Positions 24,396 to 35,600 of a stretch of 64,000 bases of DNA are shown one piece after another. Under the pieces are notes generated by a model. The model worked only from the letters and a program-made list of their open reading frames with translations. It did not search any database and was not told the origin of the DNA. Numbering within the stretch: the stretch's first letter is position 1; each line of letters begins with the position of its first letter. The DNA is from Monilinia fructicola (Eukaryota; Ascomycota; Leotiomycetes; Helotiales; Sclerotiniaceae): NCBI GenBank assembly GCA_008692225.1, contig VICG01000001.1:980501-1044500 (forward strand), written 5' to 3'. Position numbers and translations under genes: made by a program.

Positions 24396-25281
24396 ATGAG
24401 TACACTAGGAATGAGACCACCAAGGGCACTTGAAGAGTAGGCGTCTGAATCCGAGAGTCATACTTTCCGCTCATCCAGATATAGGGAAGATCCGCTGGTG
24501 CCAGAAAGGGCTCCCAAGGCACAGGATTCGAAACAACAGACGAATCTTCTACGCGATGTTAAGGATAACGACATGCCAAGAGCCTCAACCGTGGACTCAG
24601 ATGATGAGCAGAGTGACGGAGAAAAGAAAGAAACAAAGCCAACACGTGTACCCTCATCAGGGTTGAGAAAAACCACCAGGCCACTCCCCCATGGCACACT
24701 CGTAGACCCGTTGGGCGAGGGCTCAGCAGCCCGCACAGCATCCCAGAGAGCAAAGATGCAAGAAAAGCCCGAACTCGACTCCCCCAAGCCCCCCCAAAAG
24801 GAAACGAACGAGAAAGAGCCATCCTCGCCCGACTATCTCAGATTCTGGACCTGGAAATGGAGCGGTCCCCACCCCATATCCTTCATCCCCATCCCGCCAC
24901 CCATGGACGATACGCAGCGCGATCCCAGAATAGAAATCCGCTACCCCTGCTCGCATCAACTTCCTACGCGGGTGATCCCCGAGAATGTTACCCGACCGCG
25001 ATCATCAATGCCCCTCATGCCGTCGATGGTGATCGAAACGATTCGCGCGGCGGCTAGGAATGATAAAACTGGAGCATTTGGTTGTGAAGCAGGATACTTT
25101 GTGTCCGAATTGCTTTATATGGTTACAATGGGCGGTTGGATTGGCAATAATATTTTTGTTGTCGGCGGTGGGGATCTATTATTCGTATGTGTTGAGGAGG
25201 ATGGCGAAGAATAGTGTGGGGCAGAGGTATAAGGTGGTTATAAATTTTGATACTTCGGGGGGTGGGAAATTGTCTTATTAG
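24396..25281 (+). CDS. Putative single-pass membrane protein with a Cys-Pro-Asn-Cys motif; frame break, uncertain 5' end
   Basis: I do not recognise this protein. From the ATG at 24396 the frame reads 14 codons and meets TAG (24438-24440). A 42-nt GT-AG segment (24437-24478) would remove the stop and keep the frame; alternatively the start is the ATG at 24573. A charged, disordered region (Lys/Glu/Asp/Ser-rich) follows, then a Trp/Pro-rich segment (YLRFWTWKWSGPHPISFIPI) and a short conserved-looking domain. At 25065-25068 (GATAAAACTGG) one A is extra. Removing it joins RNDK to LEHLVVKQDTLCPNC, followed by a clear transmembrane helix (VGLAIIFLLSAVGIYYSYVL) and a basic tail ending at 25281. Without the correction the frame runs through different residues to 25214. 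The CPNC motif just before the helix could bind metal or be redox-active; this is inference. Confidence 0.55.
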
Positions 25282-25942
25282 TTTGGGTGCTTTGATTTGC
25301 GAGAAAATGGGGAGTACAGATTGGATTGGTTGTTGAGGACGGAGATACTTGATTATATGAGAATGGCTCTTGTTGAGAGTCAAGGACAGATTGGTGAAGA
25401 GTTTGAACTACTTGGGTGTCAAGGTTGGGAGGCTTTGGTTTGGACTGGGTGATCAGGCTTGTGAAGGAGCAAATGGACTGACTGTATAGCAAACTTAGGT
25501 ACAGTAGCAGTATTTACTGTTTGGGCTGGCTTAATTCAATCAAAAGGCCAGTATTTGACGTATTGGTGAATAGTTGGCGTTCAGACTCGGGGCTTGACAA
25601 GAAAACGATAGAGCAAGATCTGTACCCTTGGGGAGATGATGATCCACCAAGCCACTGCGAATTGCTGTATCTTTCCTACACTGTATATATCTGTCCTGAT
25701 GATAATGTTTTGGCAACTGCAGTATGTAAAACATCTTTCATGCCGGCATTATTATATCTCATCCCAGTTTATAGGATAAGAGACAAACTTATCGAGATCA
25801 AACGCAGATTAGCTTTGCGAATTTCGATGCGATGCTTACTTTTTGGTCTTTCTTTGATTTCCTCTTCTAAATTCCAAAGATTTTACATATCGCGAGACAC
25901 TTTGTACTGAGGCTCACAGTGAACTAGACTTACAAAATAACA
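25282..25942. other. Convergent intergenic region, no supported gene
   Basis: About 660 bp between the membrane-protein gene and the 3' end of the sulfatase gene. A plus-strand open stretch at 25521-25910 starts with TTG, has no recognisable features and is probably chance. Confidence 0.4.
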
Positions 25943-27819
25943 TCATAACTCCCACCTAGCCTCATCTTCTTTGAAAGCAAACACTTCCTGTGGCCCTTCA
26001 CTCTCTACAATGTATCCCAACTCGCACTTATCGTACCTGACGACCCGTTCTGCCATTTCCTCCGTGTAAAAAGTATCGAACCGAGGAGACAAGGCATCGT
26101 CGAGTGTTCTAACGTTTCCAGCTGGGTGTAGCACCGACCAGGGCTGCACGCACGTGTGGCCCTTACAGGATTTTGTGACCATAAGGAGAGCATCGAGCCG
26201 TGGAATCAGCTTTGGAAGATTAAGTTTGCTTTGTGTTGATGAGGGGCCTGAGGTGTCGGACAATGAAGGATAGATGTTTTTGGTTTGATGAGGATCAGTG
26301 GTGAGATCATAGAGTTCGTGTTCATTGGTACACCAGACAGAGTAATATAGATTGTAGCTGTTGCTGATGATTCGTAGAGCCTTGTAGGTATTGTTCGAAC
26401 CGTAATAAACCACTTTTCCATCATCCAAAGAGAATCCATGAATACCTTCAGGGAGTGAGCGTCCCCAAAACTCGACATTCACGTGTTCCTGTCTGGTTGT
26501 CTCGGCTTCTTTAAGCCCTTGTGAATCGAGTGGGATCACGCTTCCGTCCAGATCTTTTCTCTTCCAATCACCATTTGCAATTTTGAGAATCGTGGGAGCA
26601 AGATCTGTATGGGCTGTGACAATATTCGTTTCCTCACCTTGTGGAACCCCGGGACCTCGGATGACGAGAGGGATATTGATGTCTTCCTCAAAGCCACATT
26701 CCTTCCCTGGAACAAGACGATGCTGTGAGATGTGATAGCCGTTATCGGTAGAGAAGATGAAATAAGTATTATCAAGGATGCCATAATCAGTCAGACGATC
26801 GATGAGACCTTCAATAAGCTCATCTACCGCTTGGAGGGTTTGAAGACGCGCCCGATAAAATTCATCATTATATTCGATAACTTCTTCCGTGAGTTGATCT
26901 AGATGTTTTACCCATGAAGCTCCGCTTGGCTATATCACAAAATTAGCTTGGACCTCTTTAAGAAACCCATTACTTGCCTTATCTGGGTTGAAATTGGCGT
27001 TTCGTGGAACCTTTACACCAGGAAACAAGTGTTTGTGTCTCTCGGCAGGAAGAGGGGCAGTCATCAGAGTACCCTCTCCAGGTTTAAAAGCGGTTGGGTC
27101 AACATTTGAGTGAGGAGCAATTGGCGCCGCGACTAAGAAGAAGGGTTTCCCGGATTTTACCCCTTCATCAAGTAATCCATACGCTTTCTCTGCGAGGACA
27201 TCTGTTGAGTACTCACCCTCGTGACTGACAGGAGGGTGTTCATTCCTTTGAAATGTCGAATTGTAATACTGATACGTGAAAGGATCCAGAAGGAAATCGG
27301 ACGATGTCCATCCACCAGGGTGAGGACTATTCCAGTTAACCACGGTGTGATGATTGAAAAGTTTTCCTGTGTAGAAAGTGCTGTACCCGGCATCTTGAAG
27401 CCATACTGGGAGGTAAGCATCATTGAAACCCTGGTCGATAAATTTCTGATATCCACCTAATCTAGCGCATTAGCTTTCGCATCACCCGAGGAAATATCCC
27501 TCCCATTAGATGAACGCTTACCATAAGGAGGCATAACATCTGTGACATTTGTATTATGCGCATTCTTGCCGGTCCATAACGTGACTCTCGAAGGACAACA
27601 TATTGCAGTTGTACAATAATGTCGTTTGAAGAAGGTTCCTTGGTCGATGATATGCTTCTTCAGTAAGGGCATATAATCGACCGACTGCATATGCAGGTCC
27701 TGATCGTCTGTCAAAACAAGAACTATATTTGGTCTTTCATCATTCTTCTGTCCAATTGGAGCTTTCGTTGCAGCAGAAATTGTAGCAAGTCCTAGAGCAA
27801 ACGCCGATGGGAATTTCAT
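25943..27819 (-). CDS. Secreted arylsulfatase-family enzyme
   Basis: Three exons on the minus strand (27819-27522, 27456-26978, 26929-25943) give 587 residues. The N-terminus MKFPSAFALGLATISAATKA is a signal peptide. The mature part opens with the sulfatase metal motif RPNIVLVLTDDQD. It is followed by CCPSR, the C-x-P-x-R sequence whose first Cys is oxidised to formylglycine, the catalytic nucleophile, and by GKLFNHH, PHSN and STDNGYH, which match other metal/sulfate-binding motifs. The C-terminal half carries the usual sulfatase subdomain (ELYDLTTDPHQ). It should release sulfate from aryl or carbohydrate sulfate esters outside the cell, a typical sulfur-scavenging role. Intron 2 (26977-26930, 48 nt) uses a GC donor (AAG|GCAAGT) with a normal AG acceptor. 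The gene is divergent from the MFS transporter, with about 835 bp between them. Confidence 0.9.
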
Positions 27820-28654
27820 GATGAATTTGCTCCCTTGGTGATGTTTTTACCGTCTTCAACTTTGTTCCAGACGAGAACTACAGTATGTATCAGTAGCTTG
27901 ATCCAATTGATAGTTTTAAGATGGAATCAGCCATTTGAATGAATGCGATATGATGCGGTTAAAGTTAGTTCCAATTAATGTACGGAGTACGATCATTGAT
28001 CCACATTCAACGCTTCATTATGGAGGACTGAAGTACAAGTACTAGGTAGGCAGATACCGATACAGTAGATACTGTACTGTACTGTACCATCTCCTGCATT
28101 CGAACATGGTAGTTCTGAACATCGTCGTCGCTGTTTTGCAATCCCAAGATCATTTCCTCCGGGAAGAGTTGCAACAATGGATCAATGCCAGCCATGTAAA
28201 GACTAAAGCAGCCTCAAATTAATGTATGACGTGAAATCAGTCATCACTTTCACCATTCTTTAACGGGGCTCCGGGGTTTATTCTACGGGGGTTCCGCCCA
28301 TTTTAAACCTATCATTTGAGAAAGACTACAGCTACTTTACATATTCCTCGTGGCTATTTTGATTCTCGCCACTAGTGACTATACTGTACGTGAGATGAGA
28401 TTTCCAGCATCCGGCAAGGTGGGATTTTAGACAAAAATGATGAGCTTTTCCAATCTTTGTTCCAATCAGGAACGGTAATCTGACTCTGCGTGCTAACAGC
28501 GCGGGTCTGCCCAATGCCCTCGAAACAAAACACTGGCCGGACTGGGCAGGTTGTAAAATTCTTTGTTGAACTTTAAGCATCAAACTTTGATGAACAACAC
28601 TGCTTGATCATTGTGAGGCTATTGATCGTTGAAGGTAGCATTGGACAATCAAAT
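27820..28654. promoter_or_regulatory. Divergent promoter of sulfatase and MFS genes
   Basis: About 835 bp between the two start codons. It contains a short repeat of TACTGTACTGTACTGTAC at about 28068-28086. No other gene is visible. Confidence 0.45.
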
Positions 28655-30695
28655 ATGGCAGTTGATGAGAGAGATACTTCTCATAGAGATGATTCTAGTC
28701 GAGCTTCATCTAGAGATGTTGATTCAATAAAGTCTTTCTCGGAAACAGATTCATTACTCTCGCCAGCAACAGCTGCCTCAACTCCAAATTACAAGTCAAC
28801 TGCAACCTTTTCAGACGTCGAGTCTGCCCAAAATAGTTCTCAGGTAGACGATGCAACAACCGGAAAAGTCACGAAGAGCGTGGCTATTGTAATAAGTCTA
28901 TTGCTGATTGGTTCGTTTCACAAATTCTTCATTCAATTTCTTTGTACTTATGTTTCCAGGTGTTTTCATATCAAATGCAGATGGCACCCTAGTTATTGCA
29001 ACATATGGTACCATCGCTTCCGAATTCCAGGCACTCGGTGATGCCAGCTGGTTGACTACTAGCTATTCTTTGGCAATGTGTGCCATTCAGCCACTTACCG
29101 GCAAGATTAGTGACATCTACGGACGAAAGCCGGTTCTTTTAATCTCGTATGGTATTTTTGTGATTGGATGCGTCTTCACGTGAGTGGGTTTCGAAAATCT
29201 ACAAAGCCCGTACTGATCTTTTGATAGAGGACTTTCCCAAACAATATGGCAGACTGTAATGGGCAGGATAGTGGCTGGTGTTGGAGGTGCGGGTATGAGT
29301 GTTATGGTTTCCGTTCTGGTCGTTGGTGAGTCATAACTATATCTGAGCTTTACCAGCCCTGTCTTAACGTCCCCAGATCTTGTGCCTCTTATTCATGTCG
29401 CCGCATGGAGGAGTTATGTAAATGTCGTAGGCACAATTGGAAGGAGCATTGGTGGTCCCTTGGGCGGATGGCTAGCAGACACGATAGGATGGCGATGGTA
29501 AATATCACGAATCCCACTATGCCATCATTTTCATGTTCTAACCACGGAATGGCAGGTCATTCATCGGACAAGGTCCTTTGATGCTTTTCGCTATTGCTCT
29601 GGTAGCATACAAACTTCCAGCCCGCTCGTTATCCGACGAGCCTATCCAGGCCAGAGATGGGCCTTCAAAACTTGGACGAATTGATTTTGTCGGAGCTTTC
29701 ATGCTCGCTGGAACTATCGCTACCTTTCTCGGCGCTCTCAGTCTTGGAGGCCAGGAGCTACCTTGGTCACATCCTATTGTCATTGGGTTGCTATTGGGAT
29801 CTATTGTACTTGGTGCTGTATTTGTAAGCTACGAGGTCAATGTCGCTGTTGAGCCCATATTCCCTCCAGCCCTTGTGGCTCAGCGAGATGTAGCATTACC
29901 ATATGCTGTTAATGCGTTGCAGCTCGGTGCACAAATTGGCGTAAGATCATCCACGTCTCTCATCTGCAATCCGCTCATTACTAACCTTGGACAGATGATG
30001 TATTCCGTCCCACTCTACTTTCGTGTAACACAAGGCAGCTCGAATACCATTGCTGGACTTCATCTAGTTCCTGCTGTATTCGGTAACACGCTGGGTGGGC
30101 TTCTTGCTGGCTGGCTCATAACTCGGTTCGTTCCTTGTCCCGTTGATCGCTGCTGTTATATTGTTCCAAACTTAGCATACTAACAACTATCAGTACGGGC
30201 CATTACAAATACCTTCTCACCCTGGCAACCCTCTCATCTATCTCCGCATATACTATCCTTCTCACAACTTGGCATAGCAACCAACTATCTCTTGCTTCCT
30301 CTCTCGCTATATTTCCAGGTGGTTTTGGCATGGGAATAACAGCGGCTTGCACTTTCATTGCACTCACAGTTTCGGTCCAGAAAAAGGAAATGGGAATTGC
30401 AACCGCAGGCATGTATCTGATGTCCAGTATCGGTATGGTTGTCGGCATTGCTCTTTGCGCTGGAGTCCAAAACAATGCTTTGGTGAAAGCGCTAGGAGAA
30501 TTAAGGTTGGATGAAAGCATAGTGAAAAAAGTGATGGACGACGTAGGGAGTGTGAAAGACTTGCATGGAAATGTAAAGATAAAGGTCATAGACGCCTACG
30601 TGAGAAGTTTGGAGGCAAGTCATGCGGTTAGTGTGGGATTGTCTGGGATGGCGTTTTTGTTGAGTTGGATGGTTAGGGAGAGGAAGATAAAATAG
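28655..30695 (+). CDS. MFS transporter, DHA2-like drug/amino-acid:H+ antiporter family
   Basis: Seven exons (28655-28910, 28960-29179, 29228-29325, 29377-29497, 29556-29940, 29995-30125, 30194-30695) give 570 residues, all joined by short GT-AG introns with an intact frame. A Ser/Asp-rich cytosolic N-terminus of about 85 residues precedes the helices. MFS motif A appears as GKISDIYGRKP, and an antiporter motif C-like segment as GRSIGGPLGGWLAD. The number of hydrophobic stretches suits a 14-helix DHA2 protein. Fungal relatives include vacuolar basic amino acid (VBA-type) transporters and toxic-compound exporters; the sequence alone does not separate these. The ATG at 28604 is in frame, 17 codons upstream, and is a possible alternative start. 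I chose 28655 because the upstream residues look unlike a conserved N-terminus. Confidence 0.87.
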
Positions 30696-31432
30696 ATGGA
30701 AGTCGAAACAGAACGAATTTGGGAACGAGGAATAGAAGAACAAGAAGTCTTCATCTCATTCTCTTTCGCCTATCGTGCATATCATGTCTTCTAGGCCTTT
30801 GTCTAAGCAAACAAACAGCTTACGCTGCAACTATGTCATGAATAATTCGAATGCTAGCAATGCGATCATGTGTACCTCTATTTTCCTAACGAATGTTTAT
30901 TCGACTTCATAGAACACACACTTCCGTCAGATAGAGTTGATATTCAAGGAATCTCCCATTCATGTGAGACAAAGGACTTTTGATTCTTATCTAAGAGACT
31001 AATAGGATATTACTAGACATAGAATGTAATTGATATCTCAATCCGATTCTTTGGATGCAAGACTTCGAGAAATCTTGGACGAGGAAAACGAAGAGGAAAG
31101 AAAGGACACAAGATTTTGAGGAAATTTCCGAAACGGATATAGTAGGTAAGTCCACGGGTATGTAAGTAACCTTGGAAGTACCAAGTGTATCATCTGATGT
31201 AGGATTGCATCTATATATGAGAGCAACCTTGGAACATTGCAATATCGATACTGTCTGTCCCTTTGAGTAAGAAATTTATTACTCGTACTGAGTAGGCGGC
31301 ATCAATAGATCATCGATACTAAACCAATAGTGCAATTGCAAGTTCTATGTCAGGAGGAGAATATGTAATATATGTGTAAAATGGACTACTACCTCTATAT
31401 TTATACCTATCGACTCGAGTAGTAGTAGAAGT

Positions 31433-31492
31433 AGAAGAAGAAGAAGAAGAAGAAGAAGAAGAAGAAGAAGAAGAAGAAAAATAATAATAATA
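31433..31492. repeat. Microsatellites (GAA)n then (AAT)n
   Basis: About 46 bp of GAA repeats run directly into a short AAT repeat that abuts the left end of the inverted-repeat element. The same AAT repeat (about 32308-32318) continues at the right end, so the element sits inside it or duplicated it. Confidence 0.85.
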
Positions 31493-31640
31493 ACGGTAAA
31501 TTACTCTCATGCCATGAAAAGTCGAAAAAATTACTCTCATGCCACAAAAATCGAGGTGATTTTACTATAATGCCACATAGATTCTAGCCTTTTTGAATAG
31601 AATCTAATTTAGAATCTATTCAAAAACTATAGAATCTAGG
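31493..31640 (+). repeat. Left terminal inverted repeat
   Basis: This arm pairs with 32160-32307. The outermost 40 bp match exactly, and the inner part differs by scattered substitutions and small indels. Confidence 0.85.
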
Positions 31641-31696
31641 GTTTTATAATAGATTTTTTATATTAATAAATTAGTAATTATATTATTTCGAAATGA

Positions 31697-31965
31697 AATG
31701 GCCGGAATGGAATGGCCAGAATGGAATGGCCGAAATGGAATGGCCAGAATGGAATGGCCGAAATGGAATGGCCAGAATGGAATGGCCGAAATGGAAATGG
31801 CCAGAATGGAATGGCCGAAATGGAAGGGCCAGAATGGAAGGGTAGGGAATTGAAGGGTCGGGAATGGAATGGCCGAAATGGAAGGGCCAGAATGGAAGGG
31901 TCGGGAATGGAATGGCCAGAATGGAATGGCCGGAATGGAAGGGTCGGGAATGGAAGTGGCCGAAA
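31697..31965 (+). repeat. 14-bp minisatellite (GAATGGCC-rich)
   Basis: About 18 tandem copies of a 14-bp unit built from GAAATGGAATGGCC and AGAATGGAATGGCC, with GGGCC and GGGTC variants towards the right. Because the unit lacks stop codons, it opens long, meaningless repetitive frames on both strands; these are not genes. Confidence 0.9.
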
Positions 31966-32050
31966 TGGTTGATCACCTTCGAAATGGCCGAAATGGTTGA
32001 TCACCTTCGAAATGGCTGAAATGGTTGATCACCTTCGAAATGGCTGAAAT
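31963..32050 (+). repeat. 28-bp tandem repeat
   Basis: Three copies of a unit made of GAAATGGTTGATCACCTTC plus GAAATGGCC/T follow the 14-bp array directly and share its GAAATGG core, so the second array probably arose from the first. Confidence 0.85.
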
Positions 32051-32063
32051 GGTCGGAATAATT

Positions 32064-32100
32064 AAGCTCCGAACGTAGGACGGAAAGTCGGAGCTTTTTT
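32064..32100 (+). other. Perfect 9-bp hairpin followed by T run
   Basis: AAGCTCCGA (32064-32072) pairs with TCGGAGCTT (32088-32096) across a 15-nt loop and is followed by T6. It resembles an intrinsic-terminator structure, or a Pol III stop, inside the mobile element; no function is established. Confidence 0.6.
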
Positions 32101-32159
32101 GCTTACTAATAATCGACCAATGAAAATATTAGATTTTGAAAATTCATAATTCACTATTT

Positions 32160-32307
32160 AGATTCTAGCCTTTTTTTTGGCTAGATTCTAAATTAGATTC
32201 TATTCAAAAAGGCTAGAATCTATGTGGCATTATAGTAAAATAAGTCCGATTTTTTGTGCATAAGAGTAATTTTTTCGACTTTTCATGGCATGAGAGTAAT
32301 TTACCGT
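32160..32307 (-). repeat. Right terminal inverted repeat
   Basis: Reverse complement of 31493-31640, including the terminal AATTTACCGT and the ACTCTCATGCC block. The next flanking bases are AATAATAATAA. Confidence 0.85.
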
Positions 32308-32614
32308 AATAATAATAAGTACACCCGACTAATTGCTTATACTTACGACTGTACTAGATCGCTTGGTGAATTCGCCGCCAATCCCATATGCCAGATTAGA
32401 TTTAATAAAGAGTTGTCACGTGTTCAATTTCGCGGTTTAACGCGTTACAACAACCCGCGTTACGCGTCTGCTACCTATCCTATCATGTTGAGCGTCAAAA
32501 AATTACTTCTTTCAATTCATAATTCATTACACAAAATCCTTCTGAATGCATAGTTTTTTTTCTTCTCTTCGAGACTGACTTTAATAGATTTTAGTCCGAC
32601 TTGATACCTTCAAT

Positions 32615-35600
32615 ATGGTGAAGAATAAAGAGAATGATGTGACCCCGGCACGTCCTCCAAGTCTGAAGAAACAAAACTCAAGTGTAGGATCCAGCAAGAA
32701 CCAAGCATCGATTCTTGGATTCTTCTCGAAAAAACCTGCTGCTACTCCAACTCCTAAGCCTTCGGCAGACTTGCCCGCCGGTGTCTTGCAACCAAATAGC
32801 TCTGCAAATAGTACAAAGTCTACACCAAAGCCCAACAGCACCGTAAAGAAACCCCAGTTCAAAACACCCATTCAGAAGAGGGCAGCTCCAGTTCCGAGCA
32901 GCGACAACATTGAACCAGATAGTTCACAAGAAAACGAGAACGGCGGGATTCCAACAGAGGTAGACGGTACCACGTCATCGCCTCCGGCTCCTGCTAAAAG
33001 TATTGCTGAGCAGATAGTGGATATCAATGGTTTAGTATTAGCAAGCAGCCCTTCACGAAAGGTACACAGTTTTCTTCTGCACTTTCTAGTTAGCTTAAGC
33101 TAACAACTTTCATTGATCAGGCGGCGAAGAAAGTGGTCAGCTATGCCGAATCGGATGACGACGAAGAAGATGTAACTCCGAGAACTACTCAACGAAGAAA
33201 GGGAAAGAAACCAATGATTGAAAGCGATGATGATGAGGAGGATACATTTATTGGTGACTTAGATGGGGCAGATGATGATGAAGGTGAGTGCATAATGCTG
33301 AGCTATTGCTTGTAGTTACTCACATGTAATAGAAGATATGGATGATTTCGTCGTCGACGATGATTCCGATGTTCCAAGCAAGTCTTCCAAAAAGAGAAAG
33401 CGCCCAACATCCAAGATAGCATCTCGAAAGCGGTCCAATATATCCCCAACCCGCCCTTCCTTTGATGATGATGATGAGGACATGGAAATACCGGAAGCTT
33501 CAACAGCTCAGCAATGGAAATATGACCCAGAAAACGTTCAGCCTGTGCAGTCCAAACCTTCGAGTATTCCACGAACTCCCAATTCAAGTGGGAAGAAGTT
33601 CAAAGAGAAGGCATCTAAAACTGATCCGGATCAACGATATGAGTGGCTAGCGAATGAACGAGACATTGATCGCAATCCTCCTGGCCACCCAGATTACGAT
33701 CCTCGTACTCTATATATTCCTCCGATGGCATTTAACAAGTTTACGCCGTTCGAGAAGCAATATTGGGCGATAAAACAAAAGTACTGGAACATGATTTCTT
33801 TTCTTCAAGAAGGGCAAGTTCTACGAATTGTACGAGAGAGATGCTATTATTGGGCACCAGCAGTTCGATTTAAAGCTCACAGACCGTGTTAATATGTCAA
33901 TGGTCGGCGTGCCAGAAATGTCATTACAGCATTGGGCAAATCAGTTTCTTGCCAAGGGATACAAAGTCGCTGTTGGTGATCAAAAGGAATCAGCGTTGGC
34001 AAAGGAGATGCGCGAACGAGAAGATAGCTCAGGCCCTTCAAGCAAAGGCAAGAAAGCTGATAAGATCATTCTCAGAGAACTGTCATATGTTCTTACTGCT
34101 GGTACCTTGGTTGAGGGTAGTATGTTGCAGGATGACTCGGCAAACTATCTTGTGGCCATCAAAGAATCTGTCACAGATGATGAATTACCAATATTTGGTA
34201 TATCGTTTGTCGACACATCAACAGGTCAATTTTTTCTCACACAGTTCACCGATGATGTAGATTTGACCGCGTTTGAAACATTTGTCGCCCAAACCCACCC
34301 TCAAGAATTGTTGCTCGAAAAGTCTTGTGTTTCGACGAAGGTGCTTCGTATCTTAAAAAACAATACTGGGCCAACAACCGTCTGGAATTATTTGAAACCC
34401 GAGAAGGAATTTCTGCAAGCTGATGTGACGCGCAGAGAATTAGACTATGGCGGGTACTTTACTTCAACAGATGGCGGGAAAGAAACTTGGCCCGAGGAGC
34501 TTGAAAAGGCAAGAGATAACGATTTGTTGATATCCTCCTTCGGAGCTCTTTTCCAGTACTTGAAATTTCTTCAGCTTGAGAAACCTCTTCTCACACAAGG
34601 CAATTTCACATGGTACAATCCTATTCAAAAAGGTACAACTCTTGTACTTGATGGTCAGACTCTGATTAACCTTGAGATCTTCTCCAACACATTTGATGGA
34701 AATTCAGAGGGTACCCTATACACACTACTTGATCGCTGCACTACGCCGTTTGGAAAGCGACTATTTCGACAATGGGTGTCACACCCGTTGTCCGATATCA
34801 AGAGAATTAATGAACGTCTTGATGCTGTGGATCTGCTTAACAAGGATGATAAATTGAGTAGTTCATTCAAGTCCTCAACCTCTACAATGCCTGACCTGGA
34901 ACGTCTAATCTCCCGTATCCATGCTGGGTCATGTAGACCGGAAGATTTTGTGAAGGTACTAGAGGGATTTGAACAAATCGAGTATATCCAAAAGGATATC
35001 TTGGGTAGCTATAGCGGTGGTGATGGTATCTTTAATCGTTTGGTTGCTACAATACCTAATCTTGCCGAACCTTTGCAATGGTGGAAGCAAGCATTTGACA
35101 GAGAAAAGGCAAAACAGCATAAGATTCTCGTTCCTGAAAGAGGGGTCGAAGAAGACTTTGATGCTAGTCAAGACCGCATCGAAGAAATTCATCAAGAGCT
35201 GGAAGCCTTACTAAAGAAATATCAGAAGAAATTTGATTCAAAAAAAATCGAGTTCAAGAGTATTGGCAAAGAAATCTACCAATTACAGGTTCCAGCTCCC
35301 ATTAAGGTGCCCAAAGATTGGAAGATGACGTCTTCTGCAGCCGGTTTTAAGCGTTACTACTTTCCTGAGCTCACCAGTATTATCCGAGATCTTCAAGAGA
35401 CCCAAGAAACCCACGGTCAGATCGTTAAGGAAGTGGCAAGCAGGTTCTATGCACGTTTTGATGAGGATTATAAGACGTGGCTTCAAGCTGTTAAGGTTAT
35501 CGCTCAACTCGATTGCCTTGTCAGTCTTGCTGCTGCATCCTCAGCCCTCGGTACTCCGTCTTGTAGACCCAAATTTGTCGACTTGGAAAGAAGTGTGGTT

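Larger units (their letters stand above)
31493..32307. mobile_element. MITE-like non-autonomous element with ~150-bp terminal inverted repeats
   Basis: The first roughly 150 bp (from ACGGTAAATTACTCTCATGC) and the last roughly 150 bp are near-perfect inverted copies, differing at only a few positions and by small indels. Each arm contains the unit TTACTCTCATGCC twice (decayed in the inner copy on the right) and further palindromic GATTCTAGCC/GAATCTA blocks. Both ends are flanked by AATAATAATA, which could be a target-site duplication or pre-existing repeat. The interior holds two minisatellites and a hairpin but no transposase frame. Total length is 815 bp. This architecture fits a DNA-transposon derivative mobilised in trans. 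I do not recognise the family. It ends about 307 bp before the msh6 start codon. Confidence 0.8.

Noticed and set aside
25521..25910. 129-codon plus-strand frame before the sulfatase 3' end
   Set aside because: It starts with TTG, has no features and lies in a convergent intergenic gap.
31678..32004. Long repetitive frames on both strands (His/Pro/Phe-rich one way, Asn/Gly/Met-rich the other)
   Set aside because: They are produced by a 14-bp minisatellite lacking stop codons and have no independent coding evidence.
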